Source of the DNA: an uncultured Bacteroidales bacterium
Lineage (GTDB): Bacteria; Bacteroidota; Bacteroidia; Bacteroidales; UBA932
Direction: 5' to 3'
DNA length: 64,000 nt
Assembly (NCBI GenBank): GCA_934693135.1
Contig: CAKUVA010000003.1
Span: 1-64,000 of the forward strand
Shown piece by piece: positions 29,165-38,208 of this stretch; positions within the stretch are counted from its first letter, which is position 1; every line of letters begins with the position of its first letter. The translations under genes were made by a program, and so were the position numbers. The notes beneath the pieces are model-generated. The model did no database searches. It was not told the origin of the DNA and saw only the letters and a list, made by a program, of their open reading frames with translations.

Positions 29165-29275
29165 ATGAAAATAATTTCGCTCAATAATTGGCTGCTACGA
29201 ACTTTGCCTAACATATTGTTGCTTCTGATATTAGTTGTCATCAGCAGTATTTCTTATGGCTTTCTCAGTGAATGA
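29165..29275 (+). CDS. Possible 36-residue single-pass membrane peptide
   Basis: An ATG-initiated frame of 36 codons: a short basic/polar start (KIISLNNWLLRTLPN), one strongly hydrophobic stretch (ILLLLILVVISSIS) and a short polar end. It fills most of the 174-base gap between the BspA fragment and the BACON gene, on the same strand. The composition is that of a membrane peptide rather than random DNA, but I know no family for it and there is no clear ribosome-binding site. Confidence 0.35.
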   Translation: MKIISLNNWLLRTLPNILLLLILVVISSISYGFLSE

Positions 29276-29309
29276 GTATAATGATGAACAAGATTGAAAT
29301 TAAGGTATT

Positions 29310-30719
29310 ATGAAGAGTACATATGTTTGGCAAACTCTGATGCTATTGGGCTTGATGGCATTTTCGTGTGAAAAAAGTGAAGAATGTCCGGATGTCGAGG
29401 AGGACAATATCCCTCGCATTGAGATAGGGGAGCCTACGCTCAATGTCGCCGCGGACGCGAAAAGCGGGAAATTTTTCTACATTGTTAAAAATCCGATAAA
29501 AGGAGTGACTTCTACTGCGGTGTCTGATGTAGAATGGATTCACGACATATCAGTCGGCGGTGGGATTGTGTCATTTGGAATAGACCAGAATAATGACATT
29601 GAAAGGATAGGAAATATTCATATGGCATATTCTGATGTTGCATCGGCAGATGTCACTATAGTCCAGGCTGCATCAGAAGAGGAACTATCCGTTTATTCTT
29701 CTGATCTTCATTTCCAATTTGAAGGCGAATCTCGTGTGATAAAGGGATACAGCTCAAGAAAATGGACATTGACAGGAACTACTGATTGGGCTAAGACTGA
29801 TGTGACTTCTGGGGAAGCGGGTTATTTTACCCTTAATATTGACGTGATGGAGAATGTCTCCAAGGCAGAAGATAGAAGGACCGACTTTATCTTCCATCTT
29901 AATAACTCGAAAAAGACTTTTAGGCTGAGTGTGTCTCAAGATAAGGATAGTAGACCAGAAAATCCGTCAGATTCAGATCCTTCAAATACAAAGTTTTATA
30001 GAAAAATATTGCTAACAGATTTCTGTGGAACAGATGATATATATACTCCGATAATGCAAAAAACTCTTATGGAAGTTTTGCATTATCCTGAATATTCAAA
30101 AAAAGCTGTTTTAGCGTCAGCTCATATGTATAATTTGGATGATCCTGCATATTTTAATTCAACATTAGCTTCTGCAATGGAGATTAAAGGGTATCCTACA
30201 TTGATTGCGAATTTGAATAAAATGAACAAAATGTATGCTAATGCAGGTCTGACGGATGTCCAGCAGTTCATTGATGATGCAGGAAGTTCAGAAACTTTAG
30301 CTGGGGTAGCTGCAAATTCTGCTGTAATTTATGATTGTTTGTATGTTAATTCGAGTGTAAAGTCTGCTATTCCGAAGTTAAAGAATTTCCGTGTTGCAGT
30401 ATGGATACTTGAAGATGGTATTTATGGTAAACAAAAAAATGCTCTTGACGAAAGCTATAATATTCATGATAATTGTGTCCGTGCTATCTCTGGAGATTCT
30501 GATGATTATCATGGAGTCGCAACGAATCCTGTAGCATTGGCCATGAGAGAGGTTGGAAATGCATCTTTCAAGATTGAGCTAAATTCTAGTTGGGATAAAT
30601 CCAAGCTGCGGTACCTTGTTGTCGTATCGGCGCAGAATAAAGATGGCTTTTATGAAGTGTGTAATGTCGATAGTGCACGGCTGGGTGAATCTATTCAGTA
30701 CAATTATTCTGAACCATAG
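29310..30719 (+). CDS. BACON-domain lipoprotein with Omp28-like C-terminal domain
   Basis: A 469-residue lipoprotein, lipobox ending LMAFSC (Cys20). Two BACON-like immunoglobulin domains follow, about 35-115 and 120-215 (KWTLTGTTDWAKTD, YFTLNIDV, FRLSVSQD); these bind glycans or mucin in other surface proteins. From about 225 on, ILLTDFCGTDDIYTP and SAMEIKGYPTLIAN resemble the thioredoxin-like Omp28 domain, but the usual CxxC is reduced to a single Cys. The BACON part is GC-rich and the Omp28-like part AT-rich, changing near 29980. Confidence 0.75.
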   Translation: MKSTYVWQTLMLLGLMAFSCEKSEECPDVEEDNIPRIEIGEPTLNVAADAKSGKFFYIVKNPIKGVTSTAVSDVEWIHDISVGGGIVSFGIDQNNDIERIGNIHMAYSDVASADVTIVQAASEEELSVYSSDLHFQFEGESRVIKGYSSRKWTLTGTTDWAKTDVTSGEAGYFTLNIDVMENVSKAEDRRTDFIFHLNNSKKTFRLSVSQDKDSRPENPSDSDPSNTKFYRKILLTDFCGTDDIYTPIMQKTLMEVLHYPEYSKKAVLASAHMYNLDDPAYFNSTLASAMEIKGYPTLIANLNKMNKMYANAGLTDVQQFIDDAGSSETLAGVAANSAVIYDCLYVNSSVKSAIPKLKNFRVAVWILEDGIYGKQKNALDESYNIHDNCVRAISGDSDDYHGVATNPVALAMREVGNASFKIELNSSWDKSKLRYLVVVSAQNKDGFYEVCNVDSARLGESIQYNYSEP

Positions 30720-30756
30720 GAAAAGAATAGATATCGTGGATGAAGTTCAAAATCGT

Positions 30757-30948
30757 GTGCCACGTGTTGGCGATTAGCTGGTTGTATATATGGTTGTATA
30801 CCAATTGTTTGCTTGATATTCGTGTGCGACGCCCGTGGAACTCGCGCAAGAAAATCAGCTTCCGTGCCACGTGTTAGGAATTATCATATTACATATAATA
30901 TTGTATATCAAATATTTAACTAAAAAACAATGTTGCGCTCCCGTGGAA
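30757..30948. repeat. Two degenerate tandem copies of a ~107-base element
   Basis: Copy 1 runs from GTGCCACGTGTT at 30757 to CCCGTGGAA ending at 30840; copy 2 from the same 12-mer at 30864 to CCCGTGGAA ending at 30948. The 12-mers are 107 bases apart and the 9-mers 108. Between them about two thirds of positions agree by eye (shared blocks ATTA, ATATA, TTGTATA, CAA). The copies must share an origin and are old. Confidence 0.7.
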
Positions 30949-30974
30949 TACGATTTTCCATTGGAGCGCCATTG
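30928..30974. repeat. Long imperfect palindrome
   Basis: CAATG..GCGCTCC..TGGAA (from 30928) pairs with TTCCA..GGAGCGC..CATTG (to 30974), about 19 pairs with few interruptions. Neither strand has a T-run after it, so it is not an ordinary terminator. It overlaps the end of the second repeat copy. Confidence 0.65.
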
Positions 30975-31228
30975 CTTATTCTGTCGGCAGTGATCGTGAA
31001 TTCCCCGATCCTCGTTAAAACGTTATTTTCGTACAAAGCTGTCTATTTATAGGGCATATGTTCGGATTAAATCGTTTTTACGAACAGATTTTGTTAGACA
31101 CTGTTTTGAAATGGAGGGAGCCATGTAGGCTTTGCCTGAATAGCGAGGCCAATCACTTGTATTCCAGATTCGTCAGCCGTCAACGTCTGTCAGAAACATA
31201 TTAGTGATGATAATCCGCTGAATTAGGT

Positions 31229-31236
31229 TATCTTTG
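31229..31236 (+). promoter_or_regulatory. -7 box for the YfhO-like gene
   Basis: TATCTTTG matches TAnnTTTG. Predicted start near 31242, giving an unusually long leader of about 165 bases before the ATG at 31409; a small TGCC...GGCA hairpin lies at its 5' end. Confidence 0.5.
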
Positions 31237-31408
31237 CATCATGCCTGGCAAGGTGGCATAGATGGTGACGAGATGAAAACATCGGAGAGTTACGATTCCG
31301 AACATGCCGAATCATTCGCGGCAGAAATATGTGTCGGATGAATCGATGATTTTGCCGGACAACACAGAATAGAAGAAGTTAAAAATCGTTAGGAAAAAAT
31401 ATAGAAAG

Positions 31409-34045
31409 ATGCAGAAGATATGGAAAAAGGCCCTATTGTTTTTGGGCGTAGTAGTCCTCTTCTTGGGACTGGCATACGGATTCGTGCCACAGGTTCTTGA
31501 TGGTAAGATAGTGAACCAGAGCGATATATCCGGATATGTCGGCATGGCTCATGAAGCTAATCAATGGAACGAAGAACATCCTAATGACAGAACCGCATGG
31601 ACTAATTCCATGTTTGGAGGAATGCCTACAACCATGCTTACAGGTAATCCCGAGGGTGACTGGACGCAGCCGATATATAATGCATTTCTCACAGGTCGCA
31701 GACCAGCTACATATATTTTCATTACGCTACTGGGGGCATTTCTTCTGATGCTATCACTTGGAATAGCTCCTGTTCTCGCAATCGGAGGAGCAGTCGCAGT
31801 CGCATTCTGCTCATATAACATGCAGATCATACAGGTCGGTCACAACACCAAGATGATGGCTATAGCCTGGTTGCCGTGGGTGCTCGCTGCCGTGATATTC
31901 ACCTATCGGTCCGCCATGGGACAATATAGGAAGGTCAATGCCGATGAAACTGCCTCAGACCATTCCTGTAAGTCATGGTTTTCGCAGACATTACTTGGCG
32001 CAGCACTTTTTGGAATGACCTTAAACTTCCAGCTAAAGGCTAATCATATACAGATATCCTACTATTTGGCTATCATTATATTCTGTTATGTCATAGGCCT
32101 GTTTATCTGGCTTGTGTCAGATAAAACACGCCGCCATGGAATCGGGAAATTTTTAATCTCTTCCGCATTGCTTTTAGTGATAGGAATCATGGGTATAGGT
32201 GCCAATGCGAATAAGCTTATTCCTACCTATAAATATTCCCAACACACCATGCGAGGAGGCTCTGAACTTGCTGTAGCAGATGGGGACAATGCTGGAAAAT
32301 CCAAGGGACTTGATATTGAATATGCTACTGCTTGGTCATACGGATGGCAGGAGCTTCCTAACATGATGATTCCGGATTTCAACGGAGGCTCGTCAGCCGG
32401 TGCTGTGAATCCTTCCAAGTCTGAAACCATAAAGCTTCTTAAACAATATGGTCAAACGAATCTTAGGGACGTAGCCAAGACATTGCCACTATACTGGGGG
32501 CCACAGCCTTTTACTGCCGGACCGATGTATATGGGCGCGATAACCATTTTCCTGTTCATACTCGGTCTTCTGATGTGCGATGGAAAGGACAAATGGTGGA
32601 TATTCGCCGCGACAAGCATAGCCATATTGCTCGCTGTTGGAAGTCATTTCATGCCGTTTACGAAGTTCTGGTATGAATATATGCCTTTCTACAGCAAGTT
32701 CAGGACTGTGTCCATGGCATTGATAATACTCCAAGTGACATTGCCGATGCTCGGATTCATTGTCCTGGACAAGATACTTAAAGGAGGGTACACCGCTGAA
32801 CAATTCAGAAAGCCTGGCATCATAGCATTGGCTTTGACAGCAGGGCTAAGTCTTATATTCTGGCTGTTTCCAGGTCTTGCAGGCGACTTCTCGGCCGCTT
32901 CTGATACTCAGATGCATCCTGAACTCGTGGCCGCACTTCAGCAGGATAGGGAAGCCCTCCTATCTCATGATTCAATGATGTCATTCTGGCTCATAATCGT
33001 CACTTATGTTATAATACTTTGGGCTTATACTAAGCCGAAAGATGCTTCTGGCGATGATGCCTATGTCGGGACAAGGCGTTGTGCAGCAGGCATCGCCATC
33101 TCGGCCCTTGTTCTTCTGAACATGTTCGCGACAGGCAAGAGATACCTTAATTCTGACCATTTCATCACGCCTAAAAATTTCGATAGTCAGTTTACGCAAA
33201 GGGCTGTAGATAAGGCGATATTGGAAGACCCTGCCTTAGATTATCGTGTCCTGGACTTGACTGTCAATGTGTTTAATGACTCGCATCCAAGCTACTGGCA
33301 CAAGAACATCGGTGGATACAGCCCTGTGAAGATGCAGCGTTACCAGGATTTGATAGACCGTCACTTGACAGGCGAGATAAATTCTATCATAAAGACTGTC
33401 AATGCAGCTGGAACCATGGAAGGACTTATGGCTTCATTTCCATCAGTACCTGTATTGTCAATGCTGAATAACAAGTACGTGATTCTTGATGGAAATAGTG
33501 CTCCTTTCGAAAATCCAAATGCGATGGGTAATGCTTGGTTTGTTGACTCTGCAGCGCGAGCTACTACAGCAGAAAGTGAAATTTCAATGCTTTCCAATAT
33601 TGACCTGCATACAACTGCCGTAATCGGTCAGGATTTCAAATGGGCTGCGGATGCGGTGGAGGCGTGTGCTCTTAAGTCTGCCGGAATCGAGACGAGGATG
33701 GCCGCTGGACGGGATACCATATATATGACATCTTATGCACCGAATGAACTTCACTACCATTATCGTGCAGCCTCTGACAGAGCTGCGGTGTTCAGCGAGA
33801 TATACTACCCTGACGGATGGACGTTGAAGTTCTCAGGCGATGGTGCTCCACAGGACGGCCTAAAGCTGTTCCGTGCTGACTGGACACTTCGCGGAGCTAT
33901 TCTTCCTGCTGGTGAATATGACTTGGTGATGCGTTTCGATCCTGAGTCATATCATGTCAGCTCAAGCATCTCCCGCGCTTCATCCATCCTGCTGATACTC
34001 CTCATCCTTATTTCGGCAGGTGGAATGTTTGCAATGCGGAAATAA
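31409..34045 (+). CDS. YfhO-family polytopic membrane protein
   Basis: An 878-residue inner-membrane protein with about a dozen hydrophobic segments and large extracytoplasmic loops, of the YfhO family (GT-C-like fold; the Firmicutes member glycosylates lipoteichoic acid). The first loop after segment 1 holds acidic residues (SDISGYVGMAHEANQW) in the place where GT-C enzymes keep their catalytic Asp. Bacteroidales have one or two such proteins of similar length with no settled function; transfer of a sugar from a lipid carrier is plausible. It converges with a glycosyltransferase gene, stops 4 bases apart. Confidence 0.8.
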   Translation: MQKIWKKALLFLGVVVLFLGLAYGFVPQVLDGKIVNQSDISGYVGMAHEANQWNEEHPNDRTAWTNSMFGGMPTTMLTGNPEGDWTQPIYNAFLTGRRPATYIFITLLGAFLLMLSLGIAPVLAIGGAVAVAFCSYNMQIIQVGHNTKMMAIAWLPWVLAAVIFTYRSAMGQYRKVNADETASDHSCKSWFSQTLLGAALFGMTLNFQLKANHIQISYYLAIIIFCYVIGLFIWLVSDKTRRHGIGKFLISSALLLVIGIMGIGANANKLIPTYKYSQHTMRGGSELAVADGDNAGKSKGLDIEYATAWSYGWQELPNMMIPDFNGGSSAGAVNPSKSETIKLLKQYGQTNLRDVAKTLPLYWGPQPFTAGPMYMGAITIFLFILGLLMCDGKDKWWIFAATSIAILLAVGSHFMPFTKFWYEYMPFYSKFRTVSMALIILQVTLPMLGFIVLDKILKGGYTAEQFRKPGIIALALTAGLSLIFWLFPGLAGDFSAASDTQMHPELVAALQQDREALLSHDSMMSFWLIIVTYVIILWAYTKPKDASGDDAYVGTRRCAAGIAISALVLLNMFATGKRYLNSDHFITPKNFDSQFTQRAVDKAILEDPALDYRVLDLTVNVFNDSHPSYWHKNIGGYSPVKMQRYQDLIDRHLTGEINSIIKTVNAAGTMEGLMASFPSVPVLSMLNNKYVILDGNSAPFENPNAMGNAWFVDSAARATTAESEISMLSNIDLHTTAVIGQDFKWAADAVEACALKSAGIETRMAAGRDTIYMTSYAPNELHYHYRAASDRAAVFSEIYYPDGWTLKFSGDGAPQDGLKLFRADWTLRGAILPAGEYDLVMRFDPESYHVSSSISRASSILLILLILISAGGMFAMRK

Positions 34046-34049
34046 ACTA

Positions 34050-35405
34050 TTACTTTCTTGAGATTGATTCGAATAGAGCGACCATCTTTGCCGTGAGCGT
34101 TTTGCGAGAGAACTGGCGAATGGTGTCAGACTTGTCATCTTCGGCGAGGACTTCGCTTAGCTCGGCCTCTCCTGCATGCTCTATTTGTATGTCCTCATCA
34201 TCATTGGCTGTATTGAAACGCTTCCAGCAAAGATTGATGTATGATGTCACGGAATCTTTGTCATCCCATCCGAAAACTACGCCTGTGCCAGTCTGATTTA
34301 CTATTCTGGCCATAGCTCCGTCCGTTTGTCCGATACCTAAAATAGGGTTTCCAGAGGCAATATATTCAAACAATTTGCCTGGAAGAGTTGCTTTGTATTC
34401 AGGTTCTTTACGCAATGGCAAAATCAGAAGTGAAGCATTTTTCTGCTCGCGGATTGCAACATTATGATCTTGATAACCAAGATCTACGAGGTGATTACCG
34501 AGGCCTGCTGCATTGATGGATGCGATAATTTCTTTGTCGGTTTTTCCGACGAGGCGGATACGGAGCATATCATTGAAAGTAGAGTCTTGACTACATTTCT
34601 CCGCTAAAGCTTTCCATACTACATCCGGGTTTCCATCAGAAGCGAACAAGCCTGTATGTGTTACATTGAAATAGCCATCCGGTTCTACCACTTGATCGAA
34701 GTCGTCATCATCGAAGCCATTGGTAATCAGCTCTACAGGAGTTGTGGTCATGATTTGAAAATCATCCTGTACGAGAGGGGAGACTGCTACTATTACGGTT
34801 GCATCATCCAGAACCTGCTGCTCCATGCGGTGGTGCTTGCGCTCTGCCCATTTACTTAAGCAGAGATGCTTAAAATAGAACATCTTGGTCCACGGATCGC
34901 GAAAATCTGCCACCCATGGAATGCCTGTTGATTTTGCTAAGCGTCTGGCTATTAAATGCATTGATTGCGGCGGTCCTGTGCTGACGATAATGTCTACAGG
35001 GTGCTCTTTCAGATATTTTTTTAAGAACCTTACAGACGGGCTTACCCATGTAACTCGTGGATCAGGTATGAAGAGGTTTCCTCTGAGAAAGAGCATCAAC
35101 TTCTGCTTAAATGTTTTCTTCTGGTTGTTTATAGGATTGACTTCCTGCTCGCGTGCATTCTTCTTCCCTGTCAGCTTCCTATATAAAGAATAGAACTCGG
35201 TGATATGTCGCTTAATGACAATGGCCTCTTTCGGTACATCCTCCTCCAGTGTCTTGTCGATGCTGGTCATTTCCGGATTCTCTGGGGTATAGATTATCGG
35301 CTGCCATCCGAACTGAGGCAGGTATTTGCTGAACTTGACCCAACGTTGTACGCCGGAGCCTCCGGTAGGGGGCCAATAGTAAGTTATGATAAGGACCTTC
35401 TTCAT
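34050..35405 (-). CDS. Glycosyltransferase, GT-B fold (family 4-like)
   Basis: A 451-residue cytoplasmic or membrane-peripheral glycosyltransferase. It starts ITYYWPPTGGSGVQRWVKFS, the Gly-rich acceptor-side loop of GT4 enzymes, has DFRDPWT in the first domain, and ends with LPGKLFEYIASGNPILG, which corresponds to the nucleotide-sugar site (E-x7-E region). It probably adds a sugar to a surface polysaccharide or glycan. The frame opens at 35552 but the first 49 codons are outside the family; the ATG at 35405 is the real start. It is divergent from mutS. Confidence 0.88.
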   Translation of the reverse strand: MKKVLIITYYWPPTGGSGVQRWVKFSKYLPQFGWQPIIYTPENPEMTSIDKTLEEDVPKEAIVIKRHITEFYSLYRKLTGKKNAREQEVNPINNQKKTFKQKLMLFLRGNLFIPDPRVTWVSPSVRFLKKYLKEHPVDIIVSTGPPQSMHLIARRLAKSTGIPWVADFRDPWTKMFYFKHLCLSKWAERKHHRMEQQVLDDATVIVAVSPLVQDDFQIMTTTPVELITNGFDDDDFDQVVEPDGYFNVTHTGLFASDGNPDVVWKALAEKCSQDSTFNDMLRIRLVGKTDKEIIASINAAGLGNHLVDLGYQDHNVAIREQKNASLLILPLRKEPEYKATLPGKLFEYIASGNPILGIGQTDGAMARIVNQTGTGVVFGWDDKDSVTSYINLCWKRFNTANDDEDIQIEHAGEAELSEVLAEDDKSDTIRQFSRKTLTAKMVALFESISRK

Positions 35406-35441
35406 AATGGGCGTAAAGATACGACTTTTTGACTGCCGCTG

Positions 35442-35472
35442 TTGAAATATGGACCGAAAATCTGTAAATTTG
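35442..35472 (+). promoter_or_regulatory. Full promoter for mutS
   Basis: TTG at 35442-35444, then 20 bases, then TAAATTTG at 35465-35472. Both elements and the spacing match the Bacteroidota consensus. Predicted start near 35478. Confidence 0.65.
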
Positions 35473-35496
35473 TTTGTTTTGAAATGAATTGGAGAT

Positions 35497-38169
35497 ATGG
35501 CGAAGAAACAGGCTGAAGATACGCCTTTGCTAAAACAATATTTTTCTGTCAAGGCTCAGCATCCTGAGGCTGTGCTTTTGTACAGGGTTGGTGATTTTTA
35601 TGAAACCTATTCTGATGATGCTGTGCTTGTCAGTAAAGTTCTTGGCATTGTCCAAACGAAGCGATCCAATGGCGACAAAGAAGCAGTACCTATGGCAGGT
35701 TTCCCGCATCATGCAATAGAGCCGTATCTGACTAAGCTCATACGAGCTGGATATAAGGTAGCTGTGTGTGATCAGCTTGAAGATCCGAAACTTACTAAGA
35801 CACTTGTGAAACGTGGTGTAACAGAAATGGTTACGCCGGGAATTGCCTTTGGTGAGAATATGTTGGATCAGAAAGAACACAACTTTCTCATGGGTATCAC
35901 TTTTTCCAAGGAACAGTGTGGCGCCGCTTTTCTGGATGTTTCTACAGGTACGTTTCAGATAACGCAAGGTAGTATTGACTATATCGGCACTCTGGTAGCC
36001 TCTCTGTCTCCGAAAGAGATAGTCGTGCAGCGTGGCAATGAAAAAAAAGTTAAAGAGTTATATGGAGATAAGCTATATGTCTCTACTCTTGATGAATGGG
36101 CATTCGTTTATGATTCTGCGGAAGAAAAACTGAAGAAACAGCTCCGTGTTGAATCGCTCAAGGGCTATGCGGTAGATTTGTACCCACTCGGAATATGCTC
36201 TGCTGGAGCTCTTGTAGTGTATCTTGAACAGACACAACATGCCGGACTTGCCAATATCTGTTCCATATCGAGAATAGATGAAGATAGGTTCGTCTGGATG
36301 GACCGCTTTACCATAAGAAATCTTGAGATATTCAACGCGTCTGTCGGAGGCGAAGGTGTTTCACTTGTAAGTGTTATTGACAAGTGTAGTTCGCCTATGG
36401 GTTCGCGACTGCTGAGGAGCTGGCTTGCAATGCCGTCGCTTGATTTGAAAGAAATTCATGATCGATTCGACATCGTTGAATATTTTACAAAAAATAGAGA
36501 GCTGTTGGAGCAAGTCCGAGAGTATATCGGCAATATAGGAGATCTCGACAGAATAATTTCCAGGGCGGCCACAGGTAAGATAATGCCTCGCGAGATGCTT
36601 CAGCTCGGACGAGGACTTTCGCAATTGGAACCTATACGCGCCATTTGTTGCCGGAAAGATGATAATGTCAATGCTGATAATTCTGCTCCGCTTGCAAAAC
36701 TTGCCGGAGCTTTGGATGGATGTACATCGCTACTTAGTGATATTACTGGAACATTGACCCCAGATGCGGCTGCGGCTATAGGAAAGGGAGATGTTATCGC
36801 AAAGGGGGTGAATGAGGAACTTGACAGACTTAGAGATATCTCTCATGGTGGAAAGGACTATCTGCTTAAGATGCAGCAGAGAGAAATAGAAAGAACAGGA
36901 ATTTCCTCATTAAAAATAAGTTATAATAATGTCTTCGGATATTATATGGAGGTTCGCAACACTTTTAAGGATAAGGTCCCTCCAGAGTGGATACGTAAGC
37001 AGACTCTTGTCAATGCCGAGAGATATATAACTCAGGAACTCAAGGAATATGAGGAACAGATACTCTCTGCAGAGGACAAGATATACGCTATAGAAACTTC
37101 TATATATAATGAGTTGATTACTAAGGTTCAAAGTGCTGTAAGGATTATACAGGGAAATTCCATGATAGTGGCTAAACTTGATATTCTTTCAGGATTCGCG
37201 GACTTGGCTTTGGAACGTCACTATTGCCGTCCTGAAGTCGGTAATAGTCTCTCGCTTGATATTCAAGCTGGAAGGCATCCGGTTATAGAGACTCTTATGA
37301 AGCCTGGGGAAGAATATGTCCCTAATGATATTCATTTGGACAATAAGGAACAGCAGATTATAATTCTTACAGGTCCGAACATGTCAGGTAAATCAGCATT
37401 GCTCCGCCAGACGGCCTTGATTGTACTTATGGCGCAGATAGGTTCATTTGTACCTGCAGATTCTGCCAAATTCGGATATTTCGACAAGCTTTTCACCAGG
37501 GTAGGCGCTTCTGACAATATCTCTCGCGGAGAATCTACTTTTATGGTAGAGATGCTGGAAACTTCAATGATTCTTCATAATCTGTCGAAACGTTCCCTTG
37601 TCCTTTTAGATGAAATCGGAAGGGGGACATCCACATATGACGGCATGTCCATAGCCAGGGCAATTGTGGAATATATACATAAGTTCGGTAAAGGTGCTAA
37701 GACTTTATTTGCTACTCATTACCATGAACTTAATGATATGGCTGGTATTTATCATGGAGTTAAGAATTTCCATGTTGCGGTCAAGGAAGTTGGTAAAGAA
37801 GTAATTTTCTTGAGAAAACTGAAAGAAGGTGGAGCGGAACATAGCTTCGGTATTCATGTGGCAAGAATGGCAGGAATGCCTAAAGAAGTGCTTGACTCTG
37901 CCGAGAGAACGTTGGCAACATTAGAAAAAAACGGTATGGTTTCTATAAGTAGGACTTCGGGGCTTGTCGATAATGAAATAAGTAAACCTTATAATACTAA
38001 AGAGGGAGAGGTTCACCAAGACGGCTCTATACAGCTGTCACTTTTTCAACTCGATGATCCTACATTGTCTTCAATGAGAGATACTTTAAAGTCTGCTGAT
38101 TTGAATAATATGACGCCTATGCAGGCTTTTGATCTTCTTCGTGACATGAAAAAAGAGCTTGGTATATAA
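35497..38169 (+). CDS. mutS: DNA mismatch repair protein MutS
   Basis: An 890-residue mismatch sensor. The mismatch-reading F-x-E motif is F34-Y-E36 (GDFYETYSD), Walker A GPNMSGKS lies at 626-633, then LLDEIGRGTSTYDG and the helix-turn-helix GIHVARMAG. The C-terminal tail carries SIQLSLFQLDDP, a clamp-binding-like segment. It recognises mispairs and recruits MutL. It has a good GGAG ribosome site, which few genes here show. Length is normal. Confidence 0.98.
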   Translation: MAKKQAEDTPLLKQYFSVKAQHPEAVLLYRVGDFYETYSDDAVLVSKVLGIVQTKRSNGDKEAVPMAGFPHHAIEPYLTKLIRAGYKVAVCDQLEDPKLTKTLVKRGVTEMVTPGIAFGENMLDQKEHNFLMGITFSKEQCGAAFLDVSTGTFQITQGSIDYIGTLVASLSPKEIVVQRGNEKKVKELYGDKLYVSTLDEWAFVYDSAEEKLKKQLRVESLKGYAVDLYPLGICSAGALVVYLEQTQHAGLANICSISRIDEDRFVWMDRFTIRNLEIFNASVGGEGVSLVSVIDKCSSPMGSRLLRSWLAMPSLDLKEIHDRFDIVEYFTKNRELLEQVREYIGNIGDLDRIISRAATGKIMPREMLQLGRGLSQLEPIRAICCRKDDNVNADNSAPLAKLAGALDGCTSLLSDITGTLTPDAAAAIGKGDVIAKGVNEELDRLRDISHGGKDYLLKMQQREIERTGISSLKISYNNVFGYYMEVRNTFKDKVPPEWIRKQTLVNAERYITQELKEYEEQILSAEDKIYAIETSIYNELITKVQSAVRIIQGNSMIVAKLDILSGFADLALERHYCRPEVGNSLSLDIQAGRHPVIETLMKPGEEYVPNDIHLDNKEQQIIILTGPNMSGKSALLRQTALIVLMAQIGSFVPADSAKFGYFDKLFTRVGASDNISRGESTFMVEMLETSMILHNLSKRSLVLLDEIGRGTSTYDGMSIARAIVEYIHKFGKGAKTLFATHYHELNDMAGIYHGVKNFHVAVKEVGKEVIFLRKLKEGGAEHSFGIHVARMAGMPKEVLDSAERTLATLEKNGMVSISRTSGLVDNEISKPYNTKEGEVHQDGSIQLSLFQLDDPTLSSMRDTLKSADLNNMTPMQAFDLLRDMKKELGI

Positions 38170-38208
38170 GAAATATTTATTTACAACAATAAAATTATTT
38201 TATTAATT

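Larger units (their letters stand above)
30720..31228. other. Non-coding stretch with degenerate repeats and dyads
   Basis: I see no credible gene in either strand here. The left half holds two diverged copies of a repeat and a long hairpin, listed separately. Further right is a perfect dyad, TGTTCG (31059-31064) and CGAACA (31081-31086). There are no transposase remnants that I recognise. Confidence 0.6.

Noticed and set aside
35406..35552. 49-codon N-terminal extension of the glycosyltransferase
   Set aside because: It overlaps the mutS start region and promoter and shows no family similarity; MKKVLIITYYWPP is the usual start.
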